Origin: Calamus simplicifolius
Lineage: Eukaryota; Streptophyta; Magnoliopsida; Arecales; Arecaceae
Reading direction: 5' to 3'
DNA length: 64,000 bases
NCBI GenBank assembly: GCA_900491605.1
Contig: UESW01004772.1
Coordinates: 327,064-391,063 of the forward strand
Of the stretch, positions 57,432-64,000 are shown piece by piece. The number at the start of each line of letters is the position of its first letter. The first letter of the stretch is position 1. Both the position numbers and the translations under genes were made by a program. The notes below the pieces were generated by a model, which did no database searches, was not told the DNA's origin, and worked only from the letters and a program-made list of their open reading frames with translations.

Positions 57432-60400
57432 AGAAGAAGAACAATGAAGGCGGTAAGGCAGAAGATAAGAAAGATAGAGAGGTAGCAGCAGTTGCCTCAG
57501 GAGAAGACATCATTCTATTTACAGAATGTGTTGATCAGTGCTTAGCCACCACATCAAATCAGGTTGATTGGGTGGTGGATACTGGAGCTTCTTATCATGC
57601 CACACCCAGGAGAGAGTTCTTCACATCCTACAGGATAGGTGATCTTGGTGTGATCCGAATGGGAAACAATGGTGTTTCCAAAATATGTGGGATAGGAGAA
57701 GTAGTGGTCCAGACCCGTGAAGGCAGCAGATTGATACTCAAAGAGGTCAGACATGTTCCAGATCTCAGGATGAATCTCATCTCAGCAGGCAAGCTAGATG
57801 AAGAGGGATATGTTAGCCAGTTTGGGGGAGATCAATGGAAGTTAATCAAAGGTGCTATGGTGATTACCAAAGGACAGAGATCATGCACATTATACAAGTT
57901 GCAGTCCAGTTTGGTTAGGGGAGAGGTATGCGCAGCAGAGCATGATACTGCAGATTTGTGGCACAAGAGATTAGGCCATATTGGCGGGAAGGGATTGCAA
58001 ACTCTCGTCAGGGCAGGGGTCTTACCAGAGATACAGGACAGAGTTCTCAGTGATTGTACCCACTGTGTGGTGGGTAAGCAGCACAGGGTGACATTTCAGA
58101 GTAGCTCCAAGAAGAAGACTGGCCTTTTGGAGCAAGTGTACTCAGATGTGTGCGGACCCATGAGGGAGAAGACCTTAGGAGGAGCCTCATATTTCGTCAC
58201 ATTTATAGATGATGCTTCCAGAAAGGTGTGGGTTTTTGTTTTAAAGTCCAAGGACCAGGTGGCAGCAGTTTTTGAGTTTTTTCACAGGCTTGTGGAGAGG
58301 CAGACAGGAAAGAAGTTGAGATGCATTCGTACAGACAATGGGGGAGAGTACATAGGAGTCTTTCACCAGTACTGCAGAGCACAAGGCATCAGACATGAGC
58401 AAACAGTGCCAAAGACTCCACAGGAGAATGGAGTAGCTGAGAGAATGAACAGGACAATAGTGGAGAGAGTCAGGTGCATGCTCTCCCAGTCCAAGTTGCC
58501 CAAGAGCTTTTGGGGGGAGGCAGTCCAGACAGCATGTTATTTGATAAATAGATCTCCCTCATCAGCTCTAGATGGAGAGGTGCCAGAGAAGGTGTGGACA
58601 GGCAAGAATGTCAGATATGATTATCTAAGGATTTTTGGCTGCAGGGCATTTGTGCATGTGCCTAAGGATGAGAGGACAAAGTTAGATGACAAGACAAGAC
58701 AATGTATCTTTCTGGGGTTTGGTGATGAGCAGTTTGGCTATAAGCTGTGGGACCCAGTTGATAGGAAGGTAGTCAGGAGCAGAGATGTCATATTCTATGA
58801 GGATCAAACCATAGAAGACATCAAGAGGGCAGAGCATCAGTCTGAGTCAGATATGTATGGCCCAGTAGATATAGAGCCTGTCAGTCCTCCAGCAGTTCAT
58901 GCAGATGAGCCAGAGAAACAGCCAGTACAGGGTGCAGATGAGCAGCAGCCTACACCTATTGAGGATACAGATCAGGAGATTCAGATCCCTGAGGAGGAGC
59001 TACCGACAGAGGTGAGGAGATCCACGAGAGCAAGGCAACCATCTAGTCGGTATTCAGTGCATGAATATATCATGTTGACAGATGCAGATGAGCCAGAGTC
59101 ATATGAGGCGGCCCATGTCAGTGAGCAGCGGGAGCAGTGGCAGAGAGCTATGCAGGAGGAGATGGACTCTCTTCTGCATAATCATACATATGACTTGGTA
59201 GCTAGGCCCAAGGGGAGAAAGGTACTCAGAAACAAGTGGGTCTACAAGGTAAAGGCAGAAGAGAAAAGCTCACAGCCTAGATATAAAGCACGACTAGTTG
59301 TGAAGGGCTTTGCACAAAAGAAGGGAGTTGATTTCGATGAGATATTTTCTCCAGTAGTGAAGATGACCTCAATCAGGACGGTGTTAGGATTGGCAGCTAG
59401 CATGAACATGGAGGTAGAGCAGTTGGACGTGAAGACAGCATTCTTGCACGGTGACTTAGAGGAAGAGGTCTATATGGAGCAGCCTGAAGGTTTCAAGGTG
59501 AAAGGCAAGGAGCACATGGTGTGCAGACTCAGAAAGAGTCTGTATGGTCTCAAGCAGGCGCCCCGGCAGTGGTACAGAAAGTTTGAGGCTTTCATGGTAC
59601 AGGTTGGTTATAAAAGAACAACCACAGATCATTGTGTCTTCATTAGAAGGTTCCCTGGAGGTGATTTTATCATCCTTCTCTTATATGTGGATGATATGTT
59701 GATTGTTGGGCAGGACTCCAGCAAGATTGCCACACTGAAGAAGGAGTTAGGGAAAGCTTTTGATATGAAGGATATGGGGCCAGTGAAACAAATATTGGGG
59801 ATGCATGTATTCAGGGATAGACAAGCATGCAGGTTATGGTTGTCCCAGAAGAAATACATAGAGAAGGTGCTTCAGAGATTCAGCATGAGCAATGCCAAGT
59901 CAGTGGCATGTCCACTAGCTGGACACTTCAAGCTGAGTTCAGAGCAGAGCCCAGCCTCAGAGGAAGAGAAGCAGGAGATGAAGAGAGTCCCTTATGCCTC
60001 AGCCGTGGGTAGTCTTATGTATGCTATGGTCTGTACCCGACCAGACTTAGCATATGCAGTTGGCTTAGTGAGCAGGTTCCTAGCGAATCCAGGAAAGGAG
60101 CATTGGGCAGCAGTCAAGTGGATCATGAGGTACTTGAGAGGTACAACTAGCTTGAGTCTTTGTTATGGACAGGGAGAACCTGTGTTACAGACATATACAG
60201 ATGCAGATATGGCAGGAGATGTTGACTCCAGGAAGTCCACATCCGGTTACTTGGTTACATTTGCAGGAGGTGCAATTTCATGGCAGTCCAAGTTACAGAA
60301 GTGTGTTGCATTATCGTCCACAGAGGCCGAGTACATAGCAGTGACAGAAGGATGCAAGGAGATATTGTGGCTGAAGAGATTTCTTCAGGAGCTGGGTGTT

Positions 60401-60655
60401 AGACATGATACTTATGTGGTCTATTGTGACAATCAGAGCACTATTCACCTGAGCAAGAATCCGACTTTTCACTCCAAGTCGAAGCACATTGATATGCGTT
60501 ATCACTGGATCAGACAGGTCCTGGAAGAGAAGCAGTTGCTGTTGGAGAAGATCCATACAGATGATAATGGGTCAGATATAATGACAAAGTCATTACCTAT
60601 CAAGAAGGTTGAAGCTTGTAGAAAGAAAGCAGGCTTGGTGGATTTCCCCACGTAG
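57413..60655 (+). CDS. copia pol: protease, integrase, RT, RNase H
   Basis: Open from the zinc knuckle to TAG at 60655. The first in-frame ATG is at 57572; residues below count from it. Protease site VVDTGASYH at 2-10. Integrase: HKRLGH...CTHC zinc finger about 131-168, catalytic D near 190 (YSDVCGP), D near 253 (RTDNGGEY) and E near 289 (NGVAERMN). RT: QLDVKTAFLHGDL about 626 and YVDDMLIVGQD about 705. RNase H: TYTDADMAGD about 875 and SSTEAEYIAVTEG about 916. All catalytic residues are present and there are no internal stops. Pol would normally be made as one gag-pol polyprotein. Confidence 0.97.
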   Translation, partial: SECRLLKKKNNEGGKAEDKKDREVAAVASGEDIILFTECVDQCLATTSNQVDWVVDTGASYHATPRREFFTSYRIGDLGVIRMGNNGVSKICGIGEVVVQTREGSRLILKEVRHVPDLRMNLISAGKLDEEGYVSQFGGDQWKLIKGAMVITKGQRSCTLYKLQSSLVRGEVCAAEHDTADLWHKRLGHIGGKGLQTLVRAGVLPEIQDRVLSDCTHCVVGKQHRVTFQSSSKKKTGLLEQVYSDVCGPMREKTLGGASYFVTFIDDASRKVWVFVLKSKDQVAAVFEFFHRLVERQTGKKLRCIRTDNGGEYIGVFHQYCRAQGIRHEQTVPKTPQENGVAERMNRTIVERVRCMLSQSKLPKSFWGEAVQTACYLINRSPSSALDGEVPEKVWTGKNVRYDYLRIFGCRAFVHVPKDERTKLDDKTRQCIFLGFGDEQFGYKLWDPVDRKVVRSRDVIFYEDQTIEDIKRAEHQSESDMYGPVDIEPVSPPAVHADEPEKQPVQGADEQQPTPIEDTDQEIQIPEEELPTEVRRSTRARQPSSRYSVHEYIMLTDADEPESYEAAHVSEQREQWQRAMQEEMDSLLHNHTYDLVARPKGRKVLRNKWVYKVKAEEKSSQPRYKARLVVKGFAQKKGVDFDEIFSPVVKMTSIRTVLGLAASMNMEVEQLDVKTAFLHGDLEEEVYMEQPEGFKVKGKEHMVCRLRKSLYGLKQAPRQWYRKFEAFMVQVGYKRTTTDHCVFIRRFPGGDFIILLLYVDDMLIVGQDSSKIATLKKELGKAFDMKDMGPVKQILGMHVFRDRQACRLWLSQKKYIEKVLQRFSMSNAKSVACPLAGHFKLSSEQSPASEEEKQEMKRVPYASAVGSLMYAMVCTRPDLAYAVGLVSRFLANPGKEHWAAVKWIMRYLRGTTSLSLCYGQGEPVLQTYTDADMAGDVDSRKSTSGYLVTFAGGAISWQSKLQKCVALSSTEAEYIAVTEGCKEILWLKRFLQELGVRHDTYVVYCDNQSTIHLSKNPTFHSKSKHIDMRYHWIRQVLEEKQLLLEKIHTDDNGSDIMTKSLPIKKVEACRKKAGLVDFPT

Positions 60656-60672
60656 TCGGGAGGGGGAGATAT
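60656..60672 (+). other. polypurine tract of copia element 2
   Basis: CGGGAGGGGGAGATAT directly before the 3' LTR. Confidence 0.9.
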
Positions 60673-61253
60673 TGTTGGGTGCTCCCTCCACGTGGGGAGG
60701 GAACCGGCCCATGATAACAAACTGCATCACAGTTTGTTACGGAGCTGTTTTCAAAAAGGGAAAAGAAACCCGGAAATAAAGTAGGGGGAGAGAGATCCGT
60801 ATGTGGTAGATACGAGAGAAGAAAAATCCCAGATTGGGGGGAGAGAGCGGTGTGCGGCCTGAGAGAGATCCAGAGAAGCCCAGGCTTGGGAGAAATCCTG
60901 TGCAACCTCAGGAGGTCGATACGGACGAGTCTGAGAGCAGATTTGGGGGCACGGAAGAGCAACCACACGTTGGTGAGATCCTTCTTGTACCCACATCAAT
61001 TAGGAAGAAAAGTTGTAATCTTTTATTAAGATTAGTGAAGTGCTCTCGGAATTTGCCCCGTGGTTTTTTCCTTTCACATTGGAGGGGTTTTCCACGTAAA
61101 TTTGGTGTTTTTGTGTGGTGTTTGTTTTTATTCCGCATATTCTGTGATTGTGGTAGATCGGTATATTTTTCTGTGATTGTGCACGCATAGTTTTTTCATT
61201 AAAACATGTTCCGTATATTTGTTTTGAGAGTGATTAAGGGTGTATTCCCAACA
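60673..61253 (+). repeat. 3' LTR of copia element 2
   Basis: 581 bp; same ends as the 5' LTR, differing by scattered, mostly transition, changes and a few 1-nt indels. Confidence 0.97.
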
Positions 61254-61389
61254 CTTCGATCTTCTCCCTTCCACCATCTTCCTAACATGCATGGGCTTCT
61301 TAATTAGAACATACGTAGTACGTTAACCAAGTCTGGGCCGGCCCGGTAAAATATAGCACAGCTGGTTATCAGCAAAAGAAAAAAGAAAT

Positions 61390-62040
61390 AAAAAAAAAGG
61401 TTTATGGTGGCTACAACGCGACCACCTCAAAAGCACTCCCTCCATCAATCTCCGAGGCAGCCCAGGGGCCCCCCAAGACGAACCACTGCTTTAACCTTTT
61501 CCTCGCGTCTCGGACTCGGACCCCTCCCAAAAAAAACCAGGATTATTTCCGGAGCTCCATCGGGGCAGCGGAATCGCGTTCCGTTCCCTCGTCTCATCCG
61601 CGGCGATAAAAGAAGGAAATGAAAACCTCTTGGGCTTGGGTTAGAGCCGATGGCCCTACTCCGATTCTCTAAATAAAGCCTTCCTTCTTCTTTTGGCTCT
61701 CACGTCGGTGGCCGCGCGCTGATGCCGACCTCACCCTCTCCGCGGCGCTTTTTGGCCCCTTTCGCCTTAAAAGATTCAGCGTTTCGATCGTTCGTTCGCG
61801 TGGTTTCAGCCGGGGAATGCTGGATTTCTGGCGGCTTTTTATTCGAGGAGTTACAACGGCGATCCGGGTGCAGGGTTTTGCGATCCTGAGAGGTTTCTTG
61901 TGGAGAAGACGCGGAAGTTGGCAGCTTGGAGATTGTTTGAGCTCAGTTTGGTGGTACTTTGGCTGAATGTGGTACGACAGGCAGAGATCTCCGTCGGTTT
62001 TGGTCATGGGTTGTAAGGATTTGGTGGTTTAGGGTTTTAA
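61390..62040 (+). promoter_or_regulatory. GC-rich block, possible host promoter and 5' UTR
   Basis: GC-rich, CpG-rich sequence unlike its surroundings, with pyrimidine tracts (CCTTCCTTCTTC at 61680) and TCTCTAAATAAAGCC at about 61665 as a weak TATA-like start. GGTTGTAAGGATTTGG at about 62008 could be a 5' splice site. A 49-codon frame starts at 61828. It may be a first exon whose gene is interrupted by the retroelement to the right. No protein domain is recognised. Confidence 0.3.
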
Positions 62041-62278
62041 TTAGGAATGTGAAATCTGAGGGTTTTTATTCGGTTTGGTGGATCTATTAGTTAACTCTGA
62101 GATGTTTTGGTATAGATGGAGAACAAAATGGTGTGTGCTGGAAAGAGTTGGAGATGTAGTGGTTGGTTTTCTGACTGAAATGTAGCAGTACTCAGTGTTG
62201 TTTTTGATTATTCTGTAATAACCCGTCACCTTTTTAATGGTCTTTATTTTATTAACTAGCATTTCACTAATTAAGAAG

Positions 62279-62744
62279 TGATAACAGTCCCCCTTAAATG
62301 TTGAACGCTTGCTTGATGGGAGCATGCGGTGAAGGGAATTGAGTATAAATACTTCCTAAGATTTTTAACAAGGTTATCGAAAGAAAAACCTAATAAGCGG
62401 AGGCATTGGCATTGAGTCCCTGATCAAGAGCACATCCTGAGGGCATAGACCATCAGAATGCGATGGCTCGTTGATTAGAAGAACTCAATCAAGATCCATC
62501 GAGAGGACTCAATCAAGATCCATCGAAGGAAGAAGATCAATCAAGATCTATCGAGAGGAGGAGGAAGGAGGAAGATCGAGATCCCTAAAGAAAGGAAGAT
62601 CAAGATCTCATGCAGCTTTTTCAAAGGAAGATCGAATTCCTTACCCTCATCGGATAGACCATTAATAATAATGGCTGGAGGTATTTATTGATCATAATAA
62701 ATATATTGATATCGTGATCAATATATTTAAAATTAAGTCTTACA
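62279..62744 (+). repeat. LTR of a retroelement truncated by the window end
   Basis: Ends ...TCTTACA two bp before a tRNA-iMet primer site. TATAAATA at 62344-62351 gives a promoter. CTCAATCAAGATC(C/T)ATCGA recurs three times in the transcribed part (about 62484, 62508, 62535). The left end is a guess, as the second LTR is outside the window. Confidence 0.6.
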
Positions 62745-62746
62745 TT

Positions 62747-62758
62747 TGGTATCAGAGC
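62747..62758 (+). other. primer binding site (tRNA-iMet)
   Basis: TGGTATCAGAGC just after the LTR end. Confidence 0.9.
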
Positions 62759-64000
62759 TTTTTAAACCTCTGCCTTATTTTGTGAGTATTTCCATCCAAG
62801 TTTTTCTTTTCAAGCAATTTATGCCGCGTGTTTTCTGTTTTCAGTTTTTCGGATCTCAGGTTTCGATCAGTTCTGATCTTTGTTCATGGAATTGACAGAA
62901 ACCATTAAACCTATCTCAGATTCCGATTTTTTGCGGAAACAAAACGTGGCCTCTTTCTTTTCTATTAAAGATTTCTTTCTGGCATTAAAGGTTTCCCGGA
63001 TTTCTTTTTGGTATTAAAGAGATAGCATTAAAGAAAGGAAGAGAAAAGAAATGTAGCATTAAAGAAAGGAAAAACTAAAGAAAGGAAATGCAGCGGAAAC
63101 GTGGCTTCCATAACCACATGCGGTGACATATTAAAAAAGAGAGAAAACGTGGCCTGTTTCAGTTTTCGCTTTTCTCGCTTATGGTCTTTCTGTTCTCTCA
63201 CGGGATTTAAAATCTGGATTGGTTGAATTTTAAATGCATTTATTATCTGTTTAATGTTTTATTAAATCATGTAACATGATTTGTTTTTATCATTTGTTTC
63301 TTAAGTTTAAAATTTTGTATTAAAATACGCCTCCTGAGTCTCTATGCCTACGGTGTTTTGCATAGACTGGCCCAAGGGAATAATGAGCTACGGCCGGACG
63401 TGTTTTAATTAACAAAAATTTTTCTTAAGATGATAATTTCAAAATTCATTAAATAGATAATTGAAATGTTGTCTCCTGTTCTGCGTACTAGATTTATTCT
63501 ATGCATGAATTTGGTGGTAGTGTGAAAATCACAGTGCAAATCCTTTCAAGGTCTATTGGTCAGTTGGTGTCTAGAAAGGTAAAGAGATTGTGGTTACTTA
63601 ATTGGTTCCGTTGACTGACCTAAGGAAAGCAACGGGGGGACCCCCACTTTCTTTCACTGGCCTGGCCAATTTGACTAACTCAGATCTTGATTTGGAAATG
63701 TTACGTTGATTAAGATCACTACCTAATAATCATGCTAAATTGGTTAATCTATATGCATATAATGGAATTCAATGTCATGTGATCAATATGATGTTGATTA
63801 ATTGAGGAGTAGCCACAGCATCTTTGATTAATCAAAATTATATATTGAGTTGCAAAGATCACATAAGGTTAGATGACATTAATTGTGACTAATTATATTA
63901 ATGTAATGAATCTTATCCCATAGGAATTTTTGTTGCACTAATATAATTAATTAGGATGCGATAACAAATTATTTTCTTAATTACCCATAGGAATTAAGAA
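62759..64000 (+). other. non-coding leader of the truncated retroelement
   Basis: Over 1.2 kb without an open frame. ATTAAAGAAAGGAA recurs at about 63014-63085. It includes the segment shared with the Athila leader (63556-63680). Long leaders are typical of large or non-coding LTR elements. Confidence 0.6.
63556..63680 (+). other. conserved leader segment shared with the Athila element
   Basis: TTGGTGTCTAGAAAGG, TGTGGTTACTTAATTGGTTC, GACCTAAGGAAAGCAACGGG and GGGGGGACCCCCAC in the order found on minus at 51735-51600. Confidence 0.8.

Larger units (their letters stand above)
56056..61253 (+). mobile_element. full-length Ty1/copia retrotransposon, Tork (Tnt1-like) type, nearly intact
   Basis: LTRs 56056-56633 and 60673-61253, both TGTTGGG...CCCAACA. 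Perfect 5-bp target duplication CTTCG (56051-56055, 61254-61258). tRNA-iMet primer site, gag, a 1027-codon pol and a polypurine tract are all present. About 20 differences between the LTRs by eye suggest an insertion far younger than the others here. The only lesion seen is a 1-nt frameshift between gag and pol. Confidence 0.97.

Noticed and set aside
61669..62007. 112-codon minus-strand frame
   Set aside because: In a GC-rich block with stop-poor composition; no domain, and the plus strand looks more like a 5' UTR.
62471..62665. Arg/Ser/Ile-rich 64-codon frame
   Set aside because: Produced by the LTR repeat CTCAATCAAGATC; not a protein.
1..64000. tRNA genes, rRNA, organelle insertions, telomere repeats
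   Set aside because: I looked for tRNA-like and organelle sequences and saw none beyond the primer-site matches; a tRNA scan would settle it.

Overview
The window is nuclear DNA of a flowering plant. The evidence is one spliced terpene synthase gene with plant exon phases, a sea of plant-type LTR retrotransposons (Ty1/copia, and Ty3/gypsy of the Tat and Athila types), two CACTA (En/Spm) DNA transposons with a Ptta/En/Spm plant ORF, a LINE tail and a plant-type U4 snRNA promoter. The species cannot be fixed from sequence alone. A monocot, perhaps a palm, is my guess and is weakly supported.

Layout. 1-5749: 3' part of a decayed Ty1/copia element with its 3' LTR. 5750-8300: AT-rich, no gene seen. 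8335-11658 (minus): intact seven-exon TPS-b type terpene synthase, 586 codons, with a TATA box at 11748-11755. 11866-12421: MULE-like MITE with a 9-bp target duplication, just upstream of that promoter. 12474-13620: diverged direct repeats. About 14036-22761: CACTA element carrying its own plant ORF (minus) plus fragments of host genes (bZIP C-terminus, expansin, one unrecognised ORF). 22760-29860: decayed Tat gypsy element ending in arrays of short hairpin repeats. 29888-30268: 5'-truncated LINE.

30659-33185: complete non-autonomous CACTA with a 3-bp AAT duplication, containing a U4 snRNA gene with its own promoter. 33331-43880 (minus): full-length Tat gypsy element with LTRs, an antisense spliced gene with its own TATA box, and exact 50-bp and 25-bp repeat arrays. 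45131-53542 (minus): full-length Athila element that has lost its reverse transcriptase. 56056-61253: nearly intact Ty1/copia element with TSD CTTCG and one frameshift between gag and pol. 61254-62278: GC-rich block that could be a host promoter/5' UTR. 62279-64000: LTR, tRNA-iMet primer site and leader of another retroelement cut by the window end.

How it fits together. Only the terpene synthase looks like an expressed host protein gene. Everything else is transposon-derived and mostly decayed, often by G:C to A:T change (for example CGA to TGA stops), as expected of methylated repeats. The most interesting observations are the U4 gene inside a CACTA element, the gene-capturing CACTA, the hairpin-forming tandem arrays in both Tat elements, and a leader segment of about 100 bp shared by the Athila element and the unrelated-looking element at the right edge.
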